Assembly: GCA_040901795.1 (NCBI GenBank)
Contig: JBBDYH010000115.1
Span: 1 to 17,973, forward strand
Direction: 5' to 3'
Source: JBBDYH01 sp040901795
GTDB lineage: Bacteria; Planctomycetota; Planctomycetia; Pirellulales; JALHPA01
DNA: 17,973 nt
Shown: piece after piece, positions 7,210 through 14,779 of the stretch
How positions within the stretch are numbered: position 1 is the stretch's first letter
How the letters are laid out: every line of letters begins with the position of its first letter
Program-made: the position numbers and the translations under genes
Notes under the pieces: generated by a model
What the model saw: only the letters and a program-made list of their open reading frames with translations
What the model was told of the DNA's origin: nothing
Database searches by the model: none

Positions 7210-8349
7210 ATGTTACGCTACTGGACCGCCGGCGAATCGCATGGCAAGACGATGGTCGCGCTCGTCGATGGGTTCCCAGCCGGGGTCGCCATCGAGACCG
7301 ATTCGATCGACTTCGAGCTGCGGCGGCGGCAGGGAGGGTACGGCCGCGGCGGCCGGCAGCGAATTGAAACCGACCAGGTCGAAATCCTTTCCGGCATCTG
7401 GCAAAACACGACGCTTGGCAGTCCGATCGCGCTGGCCGTGGTCAACAAGGATTACAAGCTGGAGCGGCTCGGCGACTTGCCCCGTCCTCGTCCTGGCCAC
7501 GGCGACCTGACTGGCGCGATCAAATATCTGGGCAGCATCCGCGGCGTGCTGGAGCGGGCCAGCGCCCGAGAGACGACCGTTCGCGTGGCGGCGGGCGCGC
7601 TGGCCAAGCAATTGCTCCGCGAATTCGGCATTACCGCGTTCGGATATGTCGTCGAACTGGGTGGCATCCGGCTGGAGCCGCGGTCGGGGGATTTGGCGGA
7701 ACACCGCGCGATCCGCGACGCCAGCGACATCTACTCGCTCGATCCCCAGCACGACGAAGAGGTCAAGCGGCTGATCGATGAATGCGGCAAAGACGGCGAC
7801 ACACTGGGCGGGATCGTGGAAGTGCGCGTCGAGGGACTTCCCTTTGGCCTGGGCACGCACGCGCAATGGGACCGCAAGCTCGACGGCCGATTGGCCCAAG
7901 CGGTAATGGCCGTGCAAGCGATCAAAGGGGTAGAGATCGGCTTGGGCTTCGAGGCGGCACGTCGCCGCGGCTCGCAGGTGCACGACCCGATTCACTACGA
8001 CGCCGCCCAAAGTGACCAGCCGCATTTGGGCTATGTGCGGCCGACGAACAACGCTGGCGGTTTGGAGGCAGGGATGACCAATGGCCAGCCGCTGGTGGTG
8101 CGCGCCGCAAAAAAACCGATCAGCACGCTCCGCAAGCCGCTGGAATCGATCAACCTCGACACCAAAGAGCCGGAGGCCGCGTCGTATGAGCGGAGCGACG
8201 TCTGCGCAGTCCCGGCGGCAAGTGTGATCGTCGAGAACGTGGTGGCGTTCGAAGTGGCGTGTGCCCTCGTCGAGAAGTTCGGCGGCGATAGCCTCGACGA
8301 AATGAAGGGACGGTACGAGTTGTTTATGAAAATGGCGCGAGAAAGGTGA
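7210..8349 (+). CDS. aroC: Chorismate synthase
   Basis: Chorismate synthase, 379 residues, cytoplasmic. It performs the last shikimate-pathway step, converting EPSP to chorismate with loss of phosphate, and needs reduced FMN. Family landmarks: RYWTAGESHGK (3-13, with the first active-site His11), RRQGGYGRGGRQ (39-50), RPRPGHGDLTGAIKY (92-106, second His97), RASARETTVRVAAGA (116-130), GFEAARRRGSQVHD (246-259) and NNAGGLEAGMTNGQP (280-294). I chose ATG 7210 because MLRYWTAGESHG is the normal N-terminus; the frame stays open upstream through the hairpin but those residues are not family-like. No clear SD precedes the ATG. The next gene starts 22 bp downstream and is probably co-transcribed. Confidence 0.97.
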   Translation: MLRYWTAGESHGKTMVALVDGFPAGVAIETDSIDFELRRRQGGYGRGGRQRIETDQVEILSGIWQNTTLGSPIALAVVNKDYKLERLGDLPRPRPGHGDLTGAIKYLGSIRGVLERASARETTVRVAAGALAKQLLREFGITAFGYVVELGGIRLEPRSGDLAEHRAIRDASDIYSLDPQHDEEVKRLIDECGKDGDTLGGIVEVRVEGLPFGLGTHAQWDRKLDGRLAQAVMAVQAIKGVEIGLGFEAARRRGSQVHDPIHYDAAQSDQPHLGYVRPTNNAGGLEAGMTNGQPLVVRAAKKPISTLRKPLESINLDTKEPEAASYERSDVCAVPAASVIVENVVAFEVACALVEKFGGDSLDEMKGRYELFMKMARER

Positions 8350-8371
8350 GCACGTTACTTGGGGGACACAG

Positions 8372-9124
8372 ATGTTCCTGTTGCACGAACGAACACGAAA
8401 ATCGCTCTGCAGAGTTGGCTTTGTCGCGCTGTGCGTGCTGCCGACGTGCGCGGTCGCGCTGTGGGCGGCTTCGCGCAACGGCGACGGACATCGCGCCCGC
8501 TGCGAGGCCGAACTGAGCCGGCTTTTGCGATTGAAGGTAACGCTGGGCGACGTCGAGTACCCGGAGCCGGGGTTGGCTCGCTATACGGATTTCCTGATCG
8601 CTGATCCCGAGACGGACGCTCCGATCGCTTCGGCCGCCGCGCTCGAAATTCAGAGAACTGACATCGGCGTGGCAATAGCGACGGCCGACTCCAAGATCGA
8701 GCTCGGCATGGCCACGACGCTTGCCGAGTTGCTCCACCATCGGCTGAGAGACCGCACCGCCCGTGGAACCACCCCACTCCGACTGGCAGTTAGTGAATTG
8801 CTGGTCGCTGCTTCCAACGGCGATGTCTCGCTGCGGCATGTCCATGTTCGGCAGGAGCCGACGAGTGAGGGTCGAGCCGCGCAGATTACGTTTCGAACTG
8901 CAGAGATGAAAAGCGATGCGCAGCCAGCGGTGCTAACCATCATCCGCGAGCCCGATGCAAGAATCCGCTTTGAGCTTTTCACGCAGGGGGCGTTCGATGG
9001 GACGGGGAATCGCTTCAGCCCGATCGTGCAATTGCTTCGCACGCTGGTAGGGGATAACGAAGTGCTCGTACCAGAGCCAGGCGAAGCAGAGGAATTGCTG
9101 AAGGTGTCACCATTGTCTCGGTAG
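8372..9124 (+). CDS. Unrecognised membrane-anchored protein
   Basis: 250 residues, not confidently recognised. One hydrophobic segment (about 14-33) after a basic N-terminus (HERTRK) suggests a signal anchor, with the remainder outside the cytoplasm. The part after the helix, LLRLKVTLGDVEYPEPG (51-67) then FLIADPETD (74-82), resembles the start of AsmA-type repeats, where a short amphipathic strand is followed by layer-forming strands; this likeness is weak. No catalytic motif or cysteine pair is seen. ATG 8372 has GGGGGA (8361-8366) 5 bp upstream. It follows aroC by 22 bp and converges on the ResB-CcsA gene 70 bp downstream. The link to aroC is probably only positional. Confidence 0.75.
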   Translation: MFLLHERTRKSLCRVGFVALCVLPTCAVALWAASRNGDGHRARCEAELSRLLRLKVTLGDVEYPEPGLARYTDFLIADPETDAPIASAAALEIQRTDIGVAIATADSKIELGMATTLAELLHHRLRDRTARGTTPLRLAVSELLVAASNGDVSLRHVHVRQEPTSEGRAAQITFRTAEMKSDAQPAVLTIIREPDARIRFELFTQGAFDGTGNRFSPIVQLLRTLVGDNEVLVPEPGEAEELLKVSPLSR

Positions 9125-9160
9125 CGTCCGGCGTTGTGCCGGCGCCGGGCTCATCACGCG

Positions 9161-9193
9161 GAGCGAGAGGGCTACGGTGAGCGAGAACGCTAC
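9161..9193. repeat. Short imperfect tandem duplication
   Basis: GAGCGAGAGGGCTAC (9161-9175) and GAGCGAGAACGCTAC (9179-9193) match at 13 of 15 positions. They lie in the gap between two convergent genes. No function is visible. Confidence 0.6.
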
Positions 9194-9194
9194 A

Positions 9195-12100
9195 CTACGC
9201 CGCGTTGATGTTCGCCGCGCTGGCCCAAATACGCTTGGGTATCGAACCTAGCGCGATGACGATCATCTGCGAAAGGACGAACATGCCGAGCACAAACAAC
9301 GCGCCTTCCGTGAAACCGTAGGAGTGCAACCCCACGCGCAGCTCGTTGACGCCGAACCAGGACCAGGCGGTGACGATGTTGCCGCCGATGGCCAGCACGG
9401 CCAGGCCACGGTCTTTGACCATGCCGCCCCACCGCGCGTGCAGCACCAGTACGTTCCAGAGCACGATGATCAAGGCGCCGTTCTCCTTCGGGTCCCAGCC
9501 CCAGAAGCGGCCCCACGAGTCGTCGGCCCACAGCCCGCCCAGCACGGTGCCTACGAAGCTGAAGAAGATCGCAAAACAAATCGTGCCGTAGGTCATGCGC
9601 GTGAGGTCTTTGGCCAATTCGGGCGTCAAGGCGCGGGTGAACACTCCGCGAATGACGTAGACCAGCCCAAACAACCCGGCCATGAACGTCGTGGCATAGC
9701 CCATCGTCACGCAGACTACGTGCGTGGCCAGCCAGAACTGCGTATCGAGCACGGCCTGCAAGACGGCCATCGTGTCGCCGCGGTCAGCGGGGGCTTGTGT
9801 CATCAGCAGGTGCGCGACTACCAGTGTCGAGGCGCCGGCCACGGCGGCCACGGTATTGCCCAAGCCCAGGCGATAAATCCGCTCAAAGATCAAGCCCAAC
9901 AGCACGCATCCCCAGCCGATGAACACCGCGGATGAATACAGGTTCGTGACCGGCGGCCGGCCGGAGATATACATCCGCAAACAAAGCGCGACGGTGTGGT
10001 AGGCAAAGGTAAACACCACCAGCCAGAACGCCGCCCGGTTGAGCGGACGAGTCCAACCAAGCCAGGCGAGCGCGGAGAGGACAAAGGCAAACAGGTAGAG
10101 CACGGCGGCGTAATAGAACGGCTCGGCGTTGTTGAAAAACGCCTCCCATCGCGGTACTGACGCTTGCAGCGAATCGGGGCCGTGCTGGTCCAAGTAGCGT
10201 TGATAGCGATCCACAGCGCGGTTGAAGTCTCTGGCGTTGCCGCTCTTGTACGCGGCAATGATTGCGTCCCAATGCCCAACCGCCTTGCTCGGCTCATGGT
10301 CCGGCATGACGCGAAGCAAGTTCTCGGTGTTCTTGGCGATCGAGAGGGGCGTCCACTCCAGCTTGGTCTCAGGCGCAGGCACTGCCATGGGCGGTCCGGC
10401 TTTTTCGAGCTCACCGTGATACTCTCGAATCTTCGCGAGCCGTCGAAATGCCATCTCCTGATCTTGCCGAAATTCCTCCAGCGTGGGGAAAGCTGACGTG
10501 GGCAGCGGATGGAACGACGCGGTCAAGAGGGTGTAGCTGCGGATCCGACTATCGACTTCGAGCAGTTTCTTTTCGTACGTGCTGCGGACTTCCTCCTCGA
10601 CTTCCTTAGCCTTCTCCGCCTCGGCCAGAAAGTCTCCGTACTTTGGCAGGATTTCGGCGATCGAGTAGCGGAAGCCCTTGCGCGGTTCCAGGCCCAGTGT
10701 GTTGAGTACGTCGGTGTTGTCGACGCGAATGATCCAATGTTGCTCGCCGACCGCAGGGTTGGCGATCATATCGAAGAGCCATTTGATTGCCGGCTGCGGC
10801 TTGCTGGCGCCGTCGCCAAACAGCTTCATCGACAGCGTAACCTCGTCCTCGGGCACTGCCATGCGAGACGTCTGCCGATTGGACATCACGCACATGGTCT
10901 GCCGGGCCAACGTATCAAGCGGCTTGGCTCGCCCTTGATACATGATCGGCAGCTCACCGGCAGTGAAGAGGTCCATTTCGCCTGGACTGGGCGACGGGGT
11001 GCGCGTCTTGCTCAGCGCCCAGCCGCCGAAGGCCAACACCGCCAGCAGTGGGAAAAACCGGGGCAACCAGGCTTCAAAGCCGCGCGCCTCGGCGGCGGCC
11101 GCCTGACGCGCTTTGCGCTTGGCGCGCGGCTCTAGCACCACTGTGGCAAGCGGCACTTGTGACCGCCGCGAGAGGAAGCGCAACAGCGTGATCGAGAACT
11201 GCGCGAGCATGCCGACCGCGACAATCATGCAGGCGACATAGGGAATCATCCAGCCGGTGTTGCTCACGACGGAGAGGGTGGTGAATTCATTCCCTTGCCG
11301 ATCCTCCGTGTAACCGGATTGATAGAAAGTATCCCCGCCGTAGCGGTGCGGATTATTCATCCAAATCTTAACTTTGCGATCGACATCCGCGCCTTTATCC
11401 ACCAGTCGAAATTCTGAAGCGTAGTTCCGTGGAGTGTCGGTACCGGGATAGTCGTCTTTGCGAATGTCGTAAAGGTGCACGGAGTAAGGCTTATAGTGCC
11501 GCTCGAAGCGGAGCGCGAGTTCGTATTTTTTGCCGCTCACCTTAATTCGTTGGGGAGGAGTATCGGGCGACGGTTCGGCGAGCCAGATGGAAGTCAGGAA
11601 CGTGCCGAGCGGATTGCCGGTCCTCCTGTCCGAGAGAGTTACATACGCTGAAGCGGCGTCTACCTTTGCGTCCGCATCGGTACCGGTCCCTGCGCGCTTT
11701 TCAACAGCAGCCCATTCAAGACCAAGGTCCCGATCGGCAAGATTGGGACCCGCTGCGAGAGTGGATCGAACGAGATCCGAATTTGCGAAATACTCGGCTA
11801 CTTTGATGTCAAATGGAAGTCGCTCGTCTTGGATCACCGCGCCAGGCTTGAGACTTGAACGCGGCACGACGACAACCTTATCGCGCCGCGGGTCGGATTT
11901 ATCAATCACGGCCAGCTCCACAGAGCGGATGTCCTGCACCCAGTCCTTCGTTTCTCCTTCGCCAAGCGACAACTGTGTTTCGACGTGCGTCCCATACACG
12001 ACCAGCTCATTGGCCATCATCAACAGAACGCCCGCGTGCAAGAGCACAATGCCGGCCCGCTTGCGAAACACCAGCACGCAGCCCGCCAACAGGACCAGGC

Positions 12101-12851
12101 CCGCCGCCGTCGCCTTCATGAGCTGCCAGAGAATCCGCATCGAAGACCCGCCCAGCGGCCACTCCCGATCGGTCAAATAGAGATACATCAACCAGCAGAA
12201 CATTGCGCCGGCGGCCATGCCCGCGATCGACAGCGCCCAGCGTTGCCAGCGGGGCGCGTCCTTGACTGTGAACAAGCGGTACGCGGAGGCGGCCCAAATG
12301 CCGGCCAGTATGACTTTGAGCAAGAACCAGATCGGCTGCCAGTTGGAGGACGAGATCGCGGTCAAGCTGGCGCTGTCTTGCTGTGTGACAATGACCAACC
12401 AGGTGAGCACCATGCCGGCCGCAATCACACTCAGGCCCGCCCACAGCCGCGCGCCCTTGGCTTGCATCTTGAATCGCAGGCCGTGCGCAGCCAACAGGTT
12501 GACGGCCATCAGCACGCCGATCGTAAAGCCGCCGGGAAAATAAAATCCGCCCGGCACGTTGCCCAGGTCTGGAAAGAATGACTTTGGAAAGAAGACTTGG
12601 AACGGCACCCAGGCGACCCAGGCGCGAAAATACTCCCGGACCACGACCCACACGTCGGCGCTCGTCTGCGCCAAGGTGCCGACGAAAACCAAGATAATGG
12701 CCAATGCAAATAGCACCACCGTCAAGCGCAGCGAAGCCAGCGGCCGCACTAGCTGTTCGATGTCCTTCCAAGCCGACTGAGTCGTCTCGCGGGCGAGCCG
12801 CTGGGGAGTGGCAAGGGATTGGACGTCGGTTCGTAAGGCGTCGGTGGCCAT
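9195..12851 (-). CDS. Fused ResB-CcsA cytochrome c assembly protein
   Basis: A 1218-residue integral membrane protein joining both parts of System II cytochrome c maturation, which carries haem across the membrane and attaches it to apocytochrome c. The N-terminal ResB part starts with a first helix at 43-60 (LTVVLFALAIILVFVGTLAQ) and includes further helices near 110-123, 136-156, 172-192 and 262-285. An extracytoplasmic domain contains SVHLYDIRKDDYPGT and DTFYQSGYTED. A second soluble region between the halves holds ELPIMYQGRAKPLDTLARQ. The C-terminal CcsA part has FAYHTVALCLRMYISGRPPVTN (His952), a His at 1044, the haem-binding WWD segment WGRFWGWDPKEN (1113-1124) and His1138 and His1176. 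ResB and CcsA are separate proteins in many bacteria; fused forms are known. ATG 12851 is chosen over TTG 12878, which lies in a palindromic repeat. It is the last gene of a five-gene minus-strand run. Confidence 0.93.
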   Translation of the reverse strand: MATDALRTDVQSLATPQRLARETTQSAWKDIEQLVRPLASLRLTVVLFALAIILVFVGTLAQTSADVWVVVREYFRAWVAWVPFQVFFPKSFFPDLGNVPGGFYFPGGFTIGVLMAVNLLAAHGLRFKMQAKGARLWAGLSVIAAGMVLTWLVIVTQQDSASLTAISSSNWQPIWFLLKVILAGIWAASAYRLFTVKDAPRWQRWALSIAGMAAGAMFCWLMYLYLTDREWPLGGSSMRILWQLMKATAAGLVLLAGCVLVFRKRAGIVLLHAGVLLMMANELVVYGTHVETQLSLGEGETKDWVQDIRSVELAVIDKSDPRRDKVVVVPRSSLKPGAVIQDERLPFDIKVAEYFANSDLVRSTLAAGPNLADRDLGLEWAAVEKRAGTGTDADAKVDAASAYVTLSDRRTGNPLGTFLTSIWLAEPSPDTPPQRIKVSGKKYELALRFERHYKPYSVHLYDIRKDDYPGTDTPRNYASEFRLVDKGADVDRKVKIWMNNPHRYGGDTFYQSGYTEDRQGNEFTTLSVVSNTGWMIPYVACMIVAVGMLAQFSITLLRFLSRRSQVPLATVVLEPRAKRKARQAAAAEARGFEAWLPRFFPLLAVLAFGGWALSKTRTPSPSPGEMDLFTAGELPIMYQGRAKPLDTLARQTMCVMSNRQTSRMAVPEDEVTLSMKLFGDGASKPQPAIKWLFDMIANPAVGEQHWIIRVDNTDVLNTLGLEPRKGFRYSIAEILPKYGDFLAEAEKAKEVEEEVRSTYEKKLLEVDSRIRSYTLLTASFHPLPTSAFPTLEEFRQDQEMAFRRLAKIREYHGELEKAGPPMAVPAPETKLEWTPLSIAKNTENLLRVMPDHEPSKAVGHWDAIIAAYKSGNARDFNRAVDRYQRYLDQHGPDSLQASVPRWEAFFNNAEPFYYAAVLYLFAFVLSALAWLGWTRPLNRAAFWLVVFTFAYHTVALCLRMYISGRPPVTNLYSSAVFIGWGCVLLGLIFERIYRLGLGNTVAAVAGASTLVVAHLLMTQAPADRGDTMAVLQAVLDTQFWLATHVVCVTMGYATTFMAGLFGLVYVIRGVFTRALTPELAKDLTRMTYGTICFAIFFSFVGTVLGGLWADDSWGRFWGWDPKENGALIIVLWNVLVLHARWGGMVKDRGLAVLAIGGNIVTAWSWFGVNELRVGLHSYGFTEGALFVLGMFVLSQMIVIALGSIPKRIWASAANINAA

Positions 12852-12861
12852 AGGTCTCTCT

Positions 12862-12916
12862 GTACGACGGCCTTCCAAGGCCGTCGAGTTTGGACGGCCT
12901 TGGAAGGCCGTCGTAC
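12862..12916. repeat. Perfect 24-bp inverted repeat before the ResB-CcsA gene
   Basis: Arms 12862-12885 and 12893-12916 are perfectly complementary over 24 bp with a 7-nt loop (GAGTTTG). It fills nearly all of the gap between the stop of the duplicated lipoprotein (12921) and ATG 12851. It shares its core, ACGGCCTTCC...GGCCGTC, with the element at 14667-14768. As RNA it would be a very stable hairpin immediately upstream of the ResB-CcsA start, able to separate expression of the two genes. There is no T-tract. Confidence 0.9.
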
Positions 12917-12920
12917 TGAA

Positions 12921-14144
12921 TCACTTGAACTTAACGGACTTCACATACTCTTCGAACGGCGCTTTTTGGCGCTCGACGACGACTGCCGGGCCACGAAGCT
13001 TGAAAAACCAGACTCGGTCGGGCCGCCGCAGGATCACGCCCAGCGTCGCCTCACGCGGCGAGGCGTCTTCCGGTCCGACCAGATGCACGTAGTCGGCCTT
13101 CTGACCGTCGACTTCGATCGATTTGGTGAGCTCCGCGAGCTCTCCAGTCGTTGCCGGTGGCAGCTTGATCTCACCCCGCCAGCGGTCGACGTTGGCCTTC
13201 AGGTCGCCGGCGGCCGGCCCCAGCGGCGTGACGGTCATTTCGGCGGTGGCGCCACTCTCGCTGCCTCCGACGTTATACGCGGCCACGCGGAATTCGTTCA
13301 TTCGGCCCGGCTTCCAATCGCCCGGCACCACGGCGTCGAACGGCAGTGGCCGCTTAGCACCAGCAGTGGCGGCGCCGCCGGCTTTTGTTGCCGCGTCGCG
13401 CGACGGAGTCGCCGCCGCAGCAGTTCCCCCGTGAGCATCTTTGGCGGCGAACATTCCGGCTGCCGGCGGTCCGGAGTACGCCCCGCGGAAATCGACCTTG
13501 GTGGCAGTCTCGTCGCCGGCCTTAAGTTCTTCGGTGTACTCTTCCAGCTCGCTGCGGGCTATGGATGGAAGTTGCAGTTGCCCCCGCCAGCGGTTGATGT
13601 TTCCCAAGAGCCAACTCTCGCGGCGATCTTTCGGCATTGGCAGCTTGCTCACCGCAAGCTCAAGCTGCGATTCGCCCTGTCCGACGCGGATTGTCGCCTC
13701 GCGACCAAATTGGCGAGCTGCCGCCGTCGAATCCTCTTTCCAACCCTCCGGCAACGTCCACTCCGGCCGCTCTTCCTTGCCCATACGGATCGAGGCGACA
13801 AATTGATCGAACGCAGCGGTCGCTTCTTTAACCTGATCAATGGGACCGACGATTTTAAAAAACCAGGCTTGAAGCCGCTGGGGTTCTTTCGGTCGGTCCT
13901 TGTCGCCTCCGACCACCTGCTTTCCTTCGACGGAATCCTCGGCCGCCTCCGGCGAGCGTTCATCCGGGACCACCGCCGCCAGCATCCGATGAGTTTCGGC
14001 CGGACCAGGTGGATTTGCGACCGTGTAATCCCGAATCTCATCCGCTTTTTTACACGCGCCCACGAGCAACAACAGAATAGCGGCCCAGACCACAGCCGGT
14101 CGGATGCCGAGGGCGAAAGGCTGACGTAACGAGTGACAAGCCAT
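12921..14144 (-). CDS. Lipoprotein with duplicated domains (B-A-A-B)
   Basis: A 407-residue predicted lipoprotein: hydrophobic VVWAAILLLLVGA then Cys31 forms a lipobox. It is not a family I can name. Two kinds of segment repeat. Segment A occurs at about 129-221 and 268-357, each with WK, a central N-x-x-R-W-R-G-x-(I/L)-x-LP (GNINRWRGQLQLP, 181-193; ANVDRWRGEIKLP, 317-329) and a closing V-D or Y-V motif. Segment B occurs at 94-122 (WFFKIVGPIDQVKEA...FVASI) and 379-407 (WFFKLRGPAVVVERQ...YVKSV). The order is B-A-A-B, with an Ala/Gly/Thr linker (231-263). ATG 14144 gives a normal lipoprotein leader; ATG 14246 would add 34 residues. Neither has a clear SD. A TATAAT (14264-14259) suits a start at 14144 better, as it would leave the 14246 ATG almost leaderless. 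Confidence 0.85.
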   Translation of the reverse strand: MACHSLRQPFALGIRPAVVWAAILLLLVGACKKADEIRDYTVANPPGPAETHRMLAAVVPDERSPEAAEDSVEGKQVVGGDKDRPKEPQRLQAWFFKIVGPIDQVKEATAAFDQFVASIRMGKEERPEWTLPEGWKEDSTAAARQFGREATIRVGQGESQLELAVSKLPMPKDRRESWLLGNINRWRGQLQLPSIARSELEEYTEELKAGDETATKVDFRGAYSGPPAAGMFAAKDAHGGTAAAATPSRDAATKAGGAATAGAKRPLPFDAVVPGDWKPGRMNEFRVAAYNVGGSESGATAEMTVTPLGPAAGDLKANVDRWRGEIKLPPATTGELAELTKSIEVDGQKADYVHLVGPEDASPREATLGVILRRPDRVWFFKLRGPAVVVERQKAPFEEYVKSVKFK

Positions 14145-14258
14145 GTACGGTGTGGTCAACGGTAAGAACAACCGGCGAGAGCCGCGCTCCCCTCGAGGCG
14201 AAGCGCGGTCGAAGACAGGCGGGACGGAGAGCGCGAAGGCGGGCATGACGACGACCCC

Positions 14259-14264
14259 ATTATA
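14259..14264 (-). promoter_or_regulatory. Possible -10 element for the duplicated lipoprotein
   Basis: A perfect TATAAT reads on the minus strand, 115 bp before ATG 14144. A second -10-like hexamer, TATACT, lies at 14289-14284. No convincing -35 hexamer accompanies either one. Confidence 0.3.
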
Positions 14265-14331
14265 TCGCGGCCCCGCAGCAAAAGTATAGCGGTGAGTAGG
14301 TTTCGCTTGCAGTTGTGGGGCGATCGCTAAT

Positions 14332-14391
14332 GTAGGGCGGATTGCCAATCCGTCCTGTCCGGCGGAACGGACGGATTAGCAATCCGTCCTA
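14332..14391. repeat. Double-hairpin inverted repeat
   Basis: Two related arms, 14334-14356 and about 14369-14390, are near-complements. Each arm is itself a small palindrome (GGATTGCCAATCC at 14339-14351; GGATTAGCAATCC in the right arm). The right end overlaps the TAG stop (14391-14389) of the small lipoprotein. It lies between that gene and the duplicated lipoprotein and could fold as either one long stem or two short ones. Confidence 0.8.
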
Positions 14392-14625
14392 TCGTCGAGC
14401 CCGCTCCCCAGCCGCCAATTGCTGTTCGGCGTCGATGAGCTTGTCTTCCAGCCGCCGCGAGTGCGTCTTGAGGTTCTCAATCTCGGCGAGCTGAACACGG
14501 TTCTGCTCCAGCAGACTGCGATTCTGCGTCTGCAGCGTTCCGAGCTGCCCGCCGGTGGACGAGCAGCCCGCCGCGAGCAATAGGGCCAGCCAAAACATGG
14601 CCGAGATCCGAACCTGTGAAAACAT
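14389..14625 (-). CDS. Small coiled-coil lipoprotein
   Basis: A 78-residue predicted lipoprotein. The hydrophobic MFWLALLLAAG (10-20) is followed by Cys21 in a good lipobox (LAAGC). Residues 29-72 are rich in Leu, Gln, Glu and Arg with heptad-like spacing (LGTLQTQNRSLLEQNRVQL, then EIENLK and RRLEDKL), indicating a single coiled coil, so a trimer or dimer tethered to the outer membrane or S-layer side is plausible. No globular domain follows. ATG 14625 is set by AAGGAA (14636-14631) 5 bp upstream; a longer reading to 14808 runs through repeat DNA and is rejected. The stop codon lies in a dyad repeat, so the C-terminus may have been altered by repeat insertion. Function unknown. Confidence 0.82.
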   Translation of the reverse strand: MFSQVRISAMFWLALLLAAGCSSTGGQLGTLQTQNRSLLEQNRVQLAEIENLKTHSRRLEDKLIDAEQQLAAGERARR

Positions 14626-14630
14626 TTCGA

Positions 14631-14636
14631 TTCCTT
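14631..14636 (-). promoter_or_regulatory. Ribosome binding site deciding the small lipoprotein start
   Basis: AAGGAA on the minus strand ends 5 bp before ATG 14625, directly ahead of a clean lipoprotein leader. Confidence 0.75.
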
Positions 14637-14666
14637 TCGAACTGACGCGCGGGCGCGTCACTCCCA

Positions 14667-14768
14667 TGTAGGACGGCCTTCCTAGGCCGTCCGAAAAGCT
14701 CGACCGCCTCGGAAGGCCGTCGTACAGCCTCCTCACGCCGTCGTACAGCGTCTTCAGGCCGTCGTATA
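14667..14768. repeat. Inverted repeat plus 21-bp tandem half-sites
   Basis: Arms 14667-14692 and 14701-14726 are complementary at 22 of 26 positions. The right half-site, GCCGTCGTACAG, recurs at exactly 21-bp spacing (starts 14716, 14737 and 14758, the last with GTATA). The core matches the perfect palindrome at 12862-12916, so this is a second copy of the same family. It occupies most of the 154-bp gap between the small lipoprotein and the HTH/TM gene, starting just beyond the latter's stop. Confidence 0.85.
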
Positions 14769-14779
14769 CAACCTCGCCC

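Noticed and set aside
7213..8478. 421-codon minus-strand open frame opposite aroC
   Set aside because: It lies antisense to an unmistakable chorismate synthase; a GC-rich codon bias keeps the opposite frame open.
12862..12916. Intrinsic transcription terminator
   Set aside because: The stem is strong but there is no T-tract on either strand; a REP-like repeat explains it better.
12900..14129. 409-codon plus-strand open frame opposite the duplicated lipoprotein
   Set aside because: The minus strand has a lipobox and internal protein repeats; the plus-strand product starts inside a palindromic repeat.
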